Assembly: GCA_048370855.1 (NCBI GenBank)
Contig: DBGEOK010000044.1
Coordinates: 1 to 64,000 of the forward strand
Length of the DNA: 64,000 bases
Direction: 5' to 3'
Source: Limiplasma sp048370855
GTDB lineage: Bacteria > Bacillota > Clostridia > Christensenellales > Aristaeellaceae
The notes beneath the pieces were generated by a model. It was not told where the DNA came from and made no database searches. It saw only the letters and a program-made list of their open reading frames with translations. Positions 22,681 to 30,562 of this stretch are shown one piece after another. Numbering within the stretch: position 1 is the stretch's first letter; each line of letters opens with the position of its first letter. A program made the position numbers and the translations under genes.

Positions 22681-23949
22681 TTAGTTGCTGGCGGCAGCGG
22701 TGAATATTTCGCGCCGAACGGCGGCCTCGGTGTCAAACGTGCTTACGCCCATTCGGCTGATGCCGCGCACCTCGATGCTGTTGTTCCTAAAGGCGTTGCC
22801 GCCGATGTCGGTAGAAACGATTTCAAGGTTCTGGCGCATGAACAGCGTGGCGTACTGGGTAAAGTCGCCCACATAGACGGGGAAATAATCGCCCTTGGTC
22901 GCGCCGGAGGTCGTCACCGTGCGGCTGGGAAGCAGGCTGTTGGCCACCAGCTTCACGCGGCGGCCCTTGAACAGCATGTTGGTGGCGTTGGTCGGGTCGG
23001 GCTGGAGCATGGGCCGCCCGGTGGCGTCCTTCGCCTGGTCGAGGAAATCAAAGCCGTCCTGGTTGGTCAGGATGGTGGCGGTCAGGCTGATGGCCGGGTC
23101 AAGGCTCTTGTTGAGGATGCTCTTGATCGCGGCGATGGCGTCACCCGTAGAAGGGATATTCGCGGCGGTGAGGGTTTCCAGCTTGCCCTTCAAAAGCAGG
23201 TTTTCGGTGATAACGTGCTTCTTGGCAAACCAGTTGCCCAGGTACGTGAACAGGTTGGCCACCTCGTCGCTGGCCAGCTCGTTGGACACGGGCAGAATCA
23301 GGCCGTAGGTGGTCAGGGTGTACGCTACCTTCGCAAACTCGGGTTGGTCGTCCTGGGGAATCCCCGCGCCGGGGATTTCGCTGGTCAGCGCGGTCATGCC
23401 GGTAGTGGGCGCTTTGTCCATCACGCGCCAGCCGCTATTGGTGTTTGTCGTCTCCACGGTGAAGATGTCGGCCAGGGGGTTCAGCTCACGTCGGCGCTCC
23501 CGGATGGTGCGGTCGATGTCCTCCGGCACCAGGAAGCCGCCGTCCTCGCCCGGCGTAGAGCCGCCGCCGATGGTCAGGGCGTCGTATAGTACCTTGTGCT
23601 TTTCGTCGGTCATGGGACGGCCCGGACGCGCGCCGGTTCTGATGGCGCTGGCGAAGGCGCGGGCGTATTCGTTGCTTTTCAACATGTCGCGCAGGCCGCG
23701 CCCCTGCTGCTGGGTCTGCTGGGCCTGCGCGCTGCCGGGAAGGCCGCCCGTTTCGTCGGCATACTGGGCGTTAAAAGCGGCCTGCAAGGCGGCCATGCGG
23801 CTGTTCATGGCATTCAGGGCGTCGCGCTGCTGGGTCAGGGTAGCGGTGGTGGTGCCCTCATTCGCGGCGGCATCTGCCAGCGCGGAGGCAGCGGAGCGAA
23901 TCTGGCCGCCCAGGTCGCGGATACTGTTCTGCAATTCGGTCAAGGTCAT
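22681..23949 (-). CDS. Major capsid protein, HK97 fold
   Basis: A 422-residue protein. Residues 1-110 are a helical delta domain (scaffold-like) probably removed by the ClpP-type protease encoded just upstream. The rest has HK97-fold landmarks: ALTIGGGSTPGEDGGFLVPEDI, RRRELNPLADIF, ALTSEIPGAG, YGLILPVSNELASDE, FPVYVGDFTQYATLF and GVSTFDTEAAVRR (each in part). It follows the protease gene by 20 bases. Confidence 0.93.
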   Translation of the reverse strand: MTLTELQNSIRDLGGQIRSAASALADAAANEGTTTATLTQQRDALNAMNSRMAALQAAFNAQYADETGGLPGSAQAQQTQQQGRGLRDMLKSNEYARAFASAIRTGARPGRPMTDEKHKVLYDALTIGGGSTPGEDGGFLVPEDIDRTIRERRRELNPLADIFTVETTNTNSGWRVMDKAPTTGMTALTSEIPGAGIPQDDQPEFAKVAYTLTTYGLILPVSNELASDEVANLFTYLGNWFAKKHVITENLLLKGKLETLTAANIPSTGDAIAAIKSILNKSLDPAISLTATILTNQDGFDFLDQAKDATGRPMLQPDPTNATNMLFKGRRVKLVANSLLPSRTVTTSGATKGDYFPVYVGDFTQYATLFMRQNLEIVSTDIGGNAFRNNSIEVRGISRMGVSTFDTEAAVRREIFTAAASN

Positions 23950-23969
23950 GGTGGTGTCCTCCTTGTTTT

Positions 23970-24770
23970 TTAGTCGTTGGCATAAAGGGATGCAATAAAC
24001 GCGGCTCGCTGCGCGATTTCCGCGCGCAGGGCCGCGTCCGTGTCAATGGGATCGGATACCGTGGCCGCGCCGTTCGGCGCGTGATGATGGTCGGTGAGCG
24101 CATGCACATGGCCCGTCGTCGCTTTGGCATGCGCCTGCACCATGGCCAGCACCGCGCTGGGGCTGTACCGGCTGGCCTGCATCATGCTGCTGGGCAGCGT
24201 CTTTCCTTCTTCCGGCGCGTCGGGTAGTTCGTACAGGATACCGTCCGCAAAGCCTTCATCCACGCAGCGCTGTGCGTTCATGTAGGTTTCCGCTGCCAGC
24301 ATGGCCGTGATTTCGTCCCGGCCTTTGCCGGTCTTTTGCGTGTACGCGGCTATCAGCCCTTCGCCGAGCTCGCGCAGCACCTCGGCCTGATGCTCCATTT
24401 CGCGGTAATTGCCCGCCGCGTATGTCCAGGGGTCATGTATCATCATGTACGCCACCGGCGACATGAGCACTTCGTCGCCCGCCATGGCAATGACGCTGGC
24501 GGCGCTGGCCGCTATACCGGTCACTTTCACCGTCACGCGGCCCTTGTGCTCCCGCAAGGCGGTGTAGATTTCCGCACCCGCAAATACGTCGCCGCCCGGC
24601 GAATTGATGTAGACCGTCACGTCCCGGCATTGAGCGAGCCGCTGCCGGAAGCGCCTGGCCACCACCTGGCCGCTTGGCCCCCACCAATCCACATCGGCTA
24701 CGATCTCGCCGTCGATGTGCAGCTCGTCGATGCCGTCCAATTCATTGCGGATAAAATTATAGAAGCTCAT
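23970..24770 (-). CDS. Prohead protease, ClpP-like
   Basis: A 266-residue serine protease of the Clp/S14 phage family. It has NSPGGDVFAG (57-65), the nucleophile region GIAASAASVIAMAG (Ser89 aligns with the ClpP serine) and the catalytic histidine in MMIHDPW (His112). It would cut scaffold and capsid delta domains during head maturation. Residues 215-245 are histidine-rich (HVHALTDHHH). Its ATG overlaps the portal stop (ATGA). Confidence 0.92.
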   Translation of the reverse strand: MSFYNFIRNELDGIDELHIDGEIVADVDWWGPSGQVVARRFRQRLAQCRDVTVYINSPGGDVFAGAEIYTALREHKGRVTVKVTGIAASAASVIAMAGDEVLMSPVAYMMIHDPWTYAAGNYREMEHQAEVLRELGEGLIAAYTQKTGKGRDEITAMLAAETYMNAQRCVDEGFADGILYELPDAPEEGKTLPSSMMQASRYSPSAVLAMVQAHAKATTGHVHALTDHHHAPNGAATVSDPIDTDAALRAEIAQRAAFIASLYAND

Positions 24771-26011
24771 TCGGTTTTTCCTCCTTCCTTGCCGTCTGTG
24801 TTGCCGCTCTTGGCGGATAGCAACAGCTCCGGGTGCAGGATAGCGATGCGCAGCGGCAGCAGGTCGCGGCTGGCCATCAGCTCGCCGCCGTTGTCGTCGG
24901 GAGGCAAGCCCTCGCGCGCCCGTACCTCATTCGGCCTGCGCCAGCCGCCGCGTATGGCCTTTTGGTTGACTTCGGCCATGGTCGCCGCGTCGGCCCGCAT
25001 CAGCGCGTCCACGTCAAAGCGGAAACGATAACCCGCCGCATAGTCGGCGGGCGTCAAAAGTTTCCGGTTTAGCTCCTGCTCCCATTGCACCACAATGGGC
25101 ATAATGGTGAGCTGTAAAAACTCCTGCATCTGCTGCTCGGCTGTGCTGAAGCTCGTGTCGGCATAGTCGCCCAGCAAATGCGGGGGAATGTTGTACACGG
25201 TGGCCACGCGGTTGCGCATGATGCGCTCCACGTCAAGCACCTGGGCGTTGATCGGGCTTTGGCTGAAGGTAGTCGCCGTCAGCCCGCCTTCCAGCACCAC
25301 CACGCGCTGGCCGCTGCGCTCGTAGGCGTCCAAAAAGCTGTCGATGACGGCGTTTTTAGCGTCTTCGCTCAGGCCCGTATTGGGCACCGTCAAGAAAACG
25401 CCCTGATTCACGCCGTCAAGCTGGTTCAGGCTAAATTCCTTCACCTGCTTGTCGTAGTCCAGCGTACCCGCCAGCACGTCGATGGGCCGGATGCCGATTT
25501 CGCCGTTGGCGCTCATGTGTCGCACGGCGATAAGCTGGCAGCCGGGGACGGGGTACACCTTGCCGTCGTCAAGCTGCACCACATACCACATTGCGCCTGT
25601 CTCCGGGTGCCGCTGTGGCCGCACGCGGGTGGGGTCGAGGATGTCCAGCCGCTTTACAGCGCCCAGCTTGTCAGGCACAATCAGCGCGTAGGCGTTGCCC
25701 TCGGTATTCCGAAAGGCTTCCATCGTCTGCAAAAATCCGAAGGGCGTAAAGTTTTCATTCGGTGCGCGTCCGACAAGCTGTTCCAGCGGATGCCCGGCTT
25801 GCAGCTCGTAGCCTTTGTACAGATGCAGCGGCATGCTGGCCACCGTATTGGCTATCCGGCTGACCGCCGCGTAAATGGCTTCATTTCCGCGCATGGTGTT
25901 GTCGGCGCGGGCGCGATAGACGGGCAGCCAGCGCCCGCTTGCCGCTGTTCTGGCTTGGGGCTTATCTCTCGCCTTGGTCAAGTTTTTGGGTTTTGATCTG
26001 AAAGGCCACAT
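24767..26011 (-). CDS. Portal protein
   Basis: A 414-residue portal of the HK97 family: YAAVSRIANTVASMPLHLYKG, NTEGNAYALI, YNIPPHLLGDYADTSFSTAEQQ (in parts) and GYRFRFDVDALMRAD. The start at 26011 follows GGAGG by seven bases; an in-frame ATG five codons upstream overlaps that ribosome site. The portal is the dodecameric DNA gate. A terminator-like hairpin (26033-26060) lies just upstream. Confidence 0.93.
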   Translation of the reverse strand: MWPFRSKPKNLTKARDKPQARTAASGRWLPVYRARADNTMRGNEAIYAAVSRIANTVASMPLHLYKGYELQAGHPLEQLVGRAPNENFTPFGFLQTMEAFRNTEGNAYALIVPDKLGAVKRLDILDPTRVRPQRHPETGAMWYVVQLDDGKVYPVPGCQLIAVRHMSANGEIGIRPIDVLAGTLDYDKQVKEFSLNQLDGVNQGVFLTVPNTGLSEDAKNAVIDSFLDAYERSGQRVVVLEGGLTATTFSQSPINAQVLDVERIMRNRVATVYNIPPHLLGDYADTSFSTAEQQMQEFLQLTIMPIVVQWEQELNRKLLTPADYAAGYRFRFDVDALMRADAATMAEVNQKAIRGGWRRPNEVRAREGLPPDDNGGELMASRDLLPLRIAILHPELLLSAKSGNTDGKEGGKTE

Positions 26012-26032
26012 GGGGCATTCCTCCAATCAAAA

Positions 26033-26060
26033 AGCACCCATGCCCTTTCGGGTGGGTGCT
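26033..26060 (-). terminator. AGCACC hairpin before the portal gene
   Basis: AGCACCCA-CCCGAAAGGGCA-TGGGTGCT followed by TTTTTGATT on the minus strand, a full intrinsic terminator signal after the small helical gene and 21 bases before the portal start. It is nearly identical to the copy at 12295-12322. Confidence 0.75.
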
Positions 26061-26078
26061 GAAGAAGAATTGTTATGT

Positions 26079-26408
26079 TTAGGCCGCTGTATGTCTCACC
26101 GTCTCAATCGTGCTTAACGCACTATCCAATCGCATTTCAATGCTGCTGGCAATGTCCAGTAACGCGGTGGGAAAACAGGTTTCGATCATCATGCCGTCCT
26201 CAATGGCGGAACGGGCCATTTGCAGGAGGAAAATTAAGCCCTTATGCAGTTCCATGGCCTCGCCGACGGCTTCCGACGCATTGTACAGCGCGTGACGATA
26301 CGCTACGCACAAGTGCGCGGCGCTCTGGTTGTTTTTCTGAATGACTTCATCCACTTTGTCAACCGTAGCCCGCAGTTCGCGGACTGCCTCCATGGTGATT
26401 TCCTTCAT
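26079..26408 (-). CDS. Small helical accessory protein
   Basis: A 109-residue, nearly all-helical protein from ATG 26408 behind AAAAGGAG: MEAVRELRATVDKVDEVIQ, ALYNASEAVGEAMELHKGL, SSIEMRLDSALSTIE. No family is recognised. It lies in an island between portal and terL with the same neighbours as the 12340-12564 gene. Confidence 0.6.
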   Translation of the reverse strand: MKEITMEAVRELRATVDKVDEVIQKNNQSAAHLCVAYRHALYNASEAVGEAMELHKGLIFLLQMARSAIEDGMMIETCFPTALLDIASSIEMRLDSALSTIETVRHTAA

Positions 26409-26434
26409 GTTCTTGCTCCTTTTCAATCTGATGA

Positions 26435-26545
26435 TTGACCTTTCGGGGCAGGCATGATAGAATTTACTTGCACGCCGAAAGGTCGTGTGTCGGTGAGGAA
26501 TCTGCTTTTGCTTATCAGGGCTGTGGGCGGTTCCTCACTATTTTG
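26435..26545 (+). ncRNA. Predicted small RNA unit 5 (promoter plus terminator)
   Basis: TTGACC (26435-26440), 17 bases, TAGAAT (26458-26463), with a terminator stem GTGAGGAA (493-500) and TTCCTCAC (531-538) followed by TATTTTGTT. The promoter half is nearly identical to units 2-4 although it is 13 kb away. It converges on RHH gene 4. Confidence 0.55.
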
Positions 26546-26723
26546 TTGCCTCCTGATACTCGTGCTCAATACCACGTCTTATGACGTCAGAACGGCTTTC
26601 TTTTCGCAAAGAAGCCACTTGGTCCAGCTTTTTTACAGTCTCTTGGTCAAGTCTTACGCCAATGCGCGCATCTTTAGCGTTATCGAGCTTCGGTCGGCCT
26701 GTCCGTGGACTTATCGTCCTCAC
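26538..26723 (-). CDS. Ribbon-helix-helix regulator 4 (CopG/Arc-like)
   Basis: A 61-residue protein (58 if the ATA at 26714 is used): ISPRTGRPKLDNAKD, ribbon ARIGVRLDQETVKKL, helices SRSDVIRRGIEHEYQ. The GTG at 26723 lies inside the GAAAGTGAGGTGAG ribosome site; the ATA at 26714 aligns with the ATG of paralog 1. It probably controls its own promoter through GTTCGAC/GTCGAAC arms. Confidence 0.75.
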   Translation of the reverse strand: MRTISPRTGRPKLDNAKDARIGVRLDQETVKKLDQVASLRKESRSDVIRRGIEHEYQEATK

Positions 26724-26733
26724 CTCACTTTCC

Positions 26734-26773
26734 GTTCGACACTAATTATATATTTCGTCGAACAAAAAGTCAA
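26734..26773 (-). promoter_or_regulatory. Promoter and operator of RHH gene 4
   Basis: On the minus strand TTGACT (26768-26773) is 17 bases from TATAAT (26745-26750). GTTCGAC (26734-26740) and GTCGAAC (26757-26763), centres 23 bp apart, flank the -10. Confidence 0.75.
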
Positions 26774-26783
26774 GCACTTTTCT

Positions 26784-26807
26784 AAAAGCGTCTGCGCAGA
26801 CGCTTTT
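26784..26807. repeat. AAAAGCG..CGCTTTT hairpin, copy 2
   Basis: A perfect 24-base palindrome (AAAAGCGTCTGC and its complement) touching the stop codon of the 26807-27382 gene. It probably terminates that gene, since the minus strand continues TAG then AAAAG. Confidence 0.65.
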
Positions 26808-27382
26808 TAGTATTTAAGCGGGTTTACAGTGACCTCTTCCAGAATGGTTACAGGCAGCTTCAGAAGATATTCCCAGCGCGGTTTATAGTTCGCATCTGAA
26901 CAAAAAGGTTTTCCATCCCAATATAGGGCGGCGTATCGCTCTTGTTCTTCCGCGTTGTAGGATAGCTTGATTCCATTCATGTCGTGCGGCATCGGCCTTT
27001 CCTTATTGCTGCACCGCACGCGGTAGATGCGTCCACAACCGGCTTCCCGGCCAAAGCGTACCGCATCCTCAAGGTTTCGCCACGCAAACAAACTTTGAAG
27101 ACGACTTGGAATCCGTAGTTTATTCCGCCAGCGGTATTCCTCATATACCAGCTCCATCGCCATGCCATAAAAGTCCGGCTCATGCTTTGGCATCATTAGG
27201 TAACGTGCGCCATGCATGCTGATTCCCTTCTGCATCATCTCGGCCAGATGCCTGTAAAATTCACCGCCTATGCAGCGCCCAAGTAGCATGAGCCGACTTT
27301 CTTCTGGCCTGTAAGGTTCGAGTTCAACTACTGTTCCGGGTTGCAGCAATTCTGCTCTGTCGCTATGATAGTATACCTCCAT
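26807..27382 (-). CDS. Accessory protein, possibly DUF2441-like
   Basis: A 191-residue protein from ATG 27382, ten bases after AGGAGG. It opens EVYYHSDRAELLQPGTVVEL and carries ELVYEEYRWRNKLRIPSRLQS, FAWRNLEDAVRFG, CGRIYRVRC. The YYHS..LLPG opening resembles DUF2441 proteins of bacteria and phages, but I hold that weakly. It lies in the portal-terL island with the RHH gene and is probably non-structural cargo. Confidence 0.5.
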   Translation of the reverse strand: MEVYYHSDRAELLQPGTVVELEPYRPEESRLMLLGRCIGGEFYRHLAEMMQKGISMHGARYLMMPKHEPDFYGMAMELVYEEYRWRNKLRIPSRLQSLFAWRNLEDAVRFGREAGCGRIYRVRCSNKERPMPHDMNGIKLSYNAEEQERYAALYWDGKPFCSDANYKPRWEYLLKLPVTILEEVTVNPLKY

Positions 27383-27469
27383 TTGAAAAATGCCTCCTGT
27401 ACTTATTTCATACATTATATCTATTTTTTACTACTATTGAAAGCCCATAATGTCTGTGCATACATTTTT

Positions 27470-29212
27470 TTACGCGCCGCGCCTGCGGCTGCCGATGTTC
27501 ACTACGCGCACAGCAGGCGCGCGGAAGATCTCACCTGCCGGGTTTTTCTCCATGTTCACGCAATGGGCGTCCAGCCACGCCATGAAGCCGTCAATCTTGC
27601 GGAATTTGTTCCGCTTGGTCGGCATCCAGTTTTGCTTGTCCGCGTGCCTGCGCTCGCCGGATATGCGCACGTTGTCGATATACCAGCGCAGCATGGGGTC
27701 GTTGTTGCTTACCACCTTCCCCGCAAGCAGCAGCTCCTTGATGTCCTTCATGGGGTCGTTCAATGTAAGCGGGCCTTGCCGCACGATCTCGCAGTCAAAG
27801 CCCCTGTTTTCGAGCATCTGCCGCAGCCGCGTGGCGTTCGCCGGGTCATAGCCGATGGTCATAATCTCGTATTTTTTCGCCTGCTCGCAGAACCATTGAT
27901 ATACGTCTTCCTGCTGGATGTACTCGCCGTCCACGATGGTCAAATAGCCTTTCATGGCCAAGCCGTAATAGTCGATTTTCTCCTGGTCGAGCTCTACCTT
28001 GCGGCGCGGCACCCAACTGTGCAGCAGCACAAACACGCGCCCGTCGTCAAGCGGAAATTCCAGCGCCGCCGCCGTGAAATCCTCGCGGCTGGATAGGTCA
28101 AAGCCGCCGTAGCAGCGGCGGCCAAGCAGGGCTTCCTCCGGCACGATGTCTCCGTTTCGATTCAGCACTTCCGGCTGCACAAAGGCCATGTCGTCGGTGT
28201 TCACGGTTACGTCGAGCTGCTTGCAAATAAAATCCGCGCGCTGTTGGGGAATGTGCTTGTCGCGCTCCCAGGTGTCGTGCAGGTCTTGCATTTTCAGCAG
28301 CACTCCCAGGGAGGGATTCGCTTTAATCCACATGCGTTCGTCGTCCACGTCGTCGCCTTCGTCTAGCTCGGCGATGTAACAAAACATGCGGTCGGCCACG
28401 TCCGGGGCCAGCTTCCCCGCCATAGCGTCCGTAAAAAGGTCATAAAAATAGGCCAAAGGCCCGTCGATGACGTTGCCCATGGTCGTGATGTAGATGACAA
28501 GCGGCTGCGTCCGCTTAACGATCTTCCGCTTGACGATGTTCACCAGCTTAAAATCCCGGTACTCGTGAATTTCGTCAAAAATCGCCATATGGGGATTCAG
28601 ACCGTCCAACCGCCTGCTGTCGCTCGACCGGTGCTTGATGCTGGCGTTCATGGCGTCATAATACACGCCGTCGCGCAGTGTGCGGAATCGCGGGGCAAGG
28701 TAGCGGCTTGCCTTGATCTGGCCGTAGCATTCGTTGAATACAATGCCCGCTTGCTCCTTAGAGTTGGCCAGCAGGTAGATGTCCGCGCCGCGCTCGCCGT
28801 CTTTGCACGCGCCGTAGGTAGCGTTGCCCGCCAGCAAGGTGCTTTTGCCGTTGCCGGTGCCTACCACAATTAAGCCTTCGCGGAAGCGCCGCAGGCCGGT
28901 TTCCTTGCTCAACCAGCCGTACAAATTGCATTCGACAAAGCATTGCCACGGCATCAGCACCATTTTGTCATAATCGCCTTTTGTCGGCGTCAAAAAGCGC
29001 TCGATGAAGTCCACAGGCCGGGCGGCCTTCGCTTCGTCGAAACGCCAGGGATATGCGGGGTCTTCTTGCCTCTCCAACTCACGCAGAAAACGGCGGCAGG
29101 CCAGCTTTACCTTGTTACATGCTATAACGCGCCCGGTGTCAACGTCGTGGGCGTAGGCATAGCATCGTTCAACCGGCGAAGGGGTAGCCTGTTCAGAACT
29201 CGCCGAAGTCAT
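27470..29212 (-). CDS. terL: Terminase large subunit
   Basis: A 580-residue packaging motor of the HK97/YmfN type. The ATPase Walker A is VGTGNGKS (118-125) and Walker B is MAIFDEIHEY (209-218). The nuclease domain begins at GGFDLSSREDFTA with later acidic residues (TIGYDPANA). It would pump DNA through the portal and cut genome ends. Its start overlaps the small subunit by 20 bases. Confidence 0.95.
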   Translation of the reverse strand: MTSASSEQATPSPVERCYAYAHDVDTGRVIACNKVKLACRRFLRELERQEDPAYPWRFDEAKAARPVDFIERFLTPTKGDYDKMVLMPWQCFVECNLYGWLSKETGLRRFREGLIVVGTGNGKSTLLAGNATYGACKDGERGADIYLLANSKEQAGIVFNECYGQIKASRYLAPRFRTLRDGVYYDAMNASIKHRSSDSRRLDGLNPHMAIFDEIHEYRDFKLVNIVKRKIVKRTQPLVIYITTMGNVIDGPLAYFYDLFTDAMAGKLAPDVADRMFCYIAELDEGDDVDDERMWIKANPSLGVLLKMQDLHDTWERDKHIPQQRADFICKQLDVTVNTDDMAFVQPEVLNRNGDIVPEEALLGRRCYGGFDLSSREDFTAAALEFPLDDGRVFVLLHSWVPRRKVELDQEKIDYYGLAMKGYLTIVDGEYIQQEDVYQWFCEQAKKYEIMTIGYDPANATRLRQMLENRGFDCEIVRQGPLTLNDPMKDIKELLLAGKVVSNNDPMLRWYIDNVRISGERRHADKQNWMPTKRNKFRKIDGFMAWLDAHCVNMEKNPAGEIFRAPAVRVVNIGSRRRGA

Positions 29213-29561
29213 CTTCGAGCATGACGGGCGCGGCCTTCCTGCTGTTCGGCGTCAGCCGTAATTCGGAGAGGTGCTTCCGCTGCTGCTCGGCGTAGGCCCG
29301 CACCTGCGCCACGCTCTTGTTTTCCTGCCAGTATTTTTGGCGGCCATTGCTGCGCTCACCGCCGATGCCGCGCTTGTCAATGTCCGCGATGAGCATCTGC
29401 TTGATCTGCTCGGCGCGGGCGATGTCGGCCACCAGCATCTGGTCGGGGTCGGTCATGCCGCCTTCCCGCATTTCGCAGGCCGCGCAAAGCGCCTCATACA
29501 TGTTCACGGCGTTCTTTTCCGTGATCGTCTGCATGTGCATGGCTTTCAGTGCTTCATTCAT
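29193..29561 (-). CDS. terS: Terminase small subunit
   Basis: A 122-residue protein immediately before terL. The start at 29561 follows AAAGG. It is helical, with NMYEALCAACEMREGG, AEQIKQMLIADIDKRG and a Q/R-rich middle, ending EDDFGEF. Position and size, rather than a specific motif, support the call; it resembles P27-type small subunits. Confidence 0.75.
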   Translation of the reverse strand: MNEALKAMHMQTITEKNAVNMYEALCAACEMREGGMTDPDQMLVADIARAEQIKQMLIADIDKRGIGGERSNGRQKYWQENKSVAQVRAYAEQQRKHLSELRLTPNSRKAAPVMLEDDFGEF

Positions 29562-29574
29562 GTGCTTCATCCTT

Positions 29575-29886
29575 TCATATCTTGATAACTCGCATCTGAC
29601 CGTGCTTTTTCTGCTCCTGCCGTCGCTTTCCTTTTTCCGGGTGTCTCTTATTATGGCATGCTTCGCACAGACTGCGCAGGTTCCCCATGTCAAGCGCAAG
29701 GTCTGGGCGTTCATCGATGCTTTTCACATGATGCACCATTGCGGCCCGGCGCGGCTTGCTGCCGTAGCCCGCGCGGTATCTGTCCATGCAGTCTTGGCAC
29801 ATGCCCGCGTCCCGTTCCAGGGCTTTGGCCCGCGCGCGTTTCCAGGCATCGGTGTGGTAGAACGGCTTGCTTTCCTTGTAGTCCAT
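29575..29886 (-). CDS. HNH endonuclease (terminase-associated)
   Basis: A 103-residue HNH protein from ATG 29886 behind GGGAGG. It has FYHTDAWKRARAKAL, zinc cysteines (CQDC), MVHHVKSIDERPDLALD (catalytic histidines) and NLRSLCEACHNKRHPEKG. HNH genes beside terS/terL are typical of HK97-like cos phages, where they help cleave DNA. It is the first gene after the late promoter. Confidence 0.9.
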   Translation of the reverse strand: MDYKESKPFYHTDAWKRARAKALERDAGMCQDCMDRYRAGYGSKPRRAAMVHHVKSIDERPDLALDMGNLRSLCEACHNKRHPEKGKRRQEQKKHGQMRVIKI

Positions 29887-29902
29887 GCCAGCGCCTCCCC
29901 GC

Positions 29903-29926
29903 AAAAGCGTCTGCGCGGGCGCTTTT
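29903..29926. repeat. AAAAGCG..CGCTTTT hairpin, copy 3
   Basis: A 24-base hairpin AAAAGCGTCTGCGCGGGCGC plus TTTT, between the late promoter and the HNH gene, so it would lie in the late leader RNA. Confidence 0.55.
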
Positions 29927-29975
29927 GGGCATAGAAAAGGGGCGGCCCGCGTCCGTCCCTCTTTGGTCAGTTTAT

Positions 29976-30004
29976 ATCATAGCACACTTTCCCGCTTCCA
30001 ACCC
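29976..30004 (-). promoter_or_regulatory. Candidate late promoter
   Basis: A TATGAT box (29976-29981, minus strand) has only GGGTTG at the -35 place (29999-30004, 17-base spacing). A good -10 with a poor -35 next to a repeat array is the form of an activator-dependent promoter. It would drive HNH, terS, terL and all structural genes. Confidence 0.5.
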
Positions 30005-30010
30005 TATCCT

Positions 30011-30060
30011 CTTCGCTCCTGTTCGCTCCTAGCCGCTCCTAAGCGCTCCTAACCGCTCCT
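30011..30060 (-). repeat. Five exact-length 10-bp repeats, probable late-activator site
   Basis: Five contiguous decamers ending CGCTCCT (30011, 30021, 30031, 30041, 30051); on the minus strand AGGAGCG recurs every 10 bp, one helical turn. The first two or three bases vary. The array ends 6 bp from the candidate late -35 and lies just after the activator gene. Confidence 0.7.
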
Positions 30061-30078
30061 TACCCCATCCTACCCGTA

Positions 30079-30525
30079 TCATTGATACCATGCAGGCAAT
30101 GCGGCGGCGACGACGTTCTCCGGCAGGTCGTCCAGCATGCGCTCGCCCTCCGCTTTTAATTTCCGGGCATAACTCTCCGAATAGCCCAGTCGCTTAGCGA
30201 TGGCGGGCACCTTGCCATGCTTGACGTAGTATTCATGCAGCACGGCGCTTTCGCTTGCGGGCAGCGTGTCAAGCAATGTACAGGCGGCGGCGATTTCCAC
30301 GCTTTGGGCCTGCTCGCGCAGCTTCAGTTCGCGCTCCAACGCATCGACCGCCGCCACAAACGCGCCGATCTTGTCCGGCTCTGCCGTCCCGCGCCCGCCG
30401 CCCGTCGCGTCCATGCGGGGCGATATACACGCCATGGCGTCGCGCCGCTGGGCAATCCGCTGCCTGATTCTCCTTTTGTCACCCTCCGCGTTGCGGCATC
30501 GGGTCAAAACGGTCATTGCTTTCAT
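30079..30525 (-). CDS. Sigma-like/ArpU-type late transcription activator
   Basis: A 148-residue protein. Its C-terminal half resembles sigma region 4 of phage late regulators (DUF1492/ArpU type): TLPASESAVLHEYYVKHGKVPAIAKRLGYSESYARKL (in parts), a helix-turn-helix. The N-terminal half is charged helix. It sits between the replication block and the late operon, directly before the 10-bp repeats, so it is the likely switch of late transcription. Confidence 0.75.
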   Translation of the reverse strand: MKAMTVLTRCRNAEGDKRRIRQRIAQRRDAMACISPRMDATGGGRGTAEPDKIGAFVAAVDALERELKLREQAQSVEIAAACTLLDTLPASESAVLHEYYVKHGKVPAIAKRLGYSESYARKLKAEGERMLDDLPENVVAAALPAWYQ

Positions 30526-30538
30526 CTATTCCCTCCGC

Positions 30539-30562
30539 AAAAGCGTCCGTGCCGACGCTTTT
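30539..30562. repeat. AAAAGCG..CGCTTTT hairpin, copy 4
   Basis: AAAAGCGTCCGTGCCGACGC plus TTTT touches the stop codon of the SSB gene. It probably terminates the replication operon ahead of the late activator. Confidence 0.6.

Noticed and set aside
30011..30060. Decamer array as a replication origin
   Set aside because: It lies far from the primase gene, beside terS and the late promoter, with exact helical spacing; an activator site fits better, though a packaging site is not excluded.
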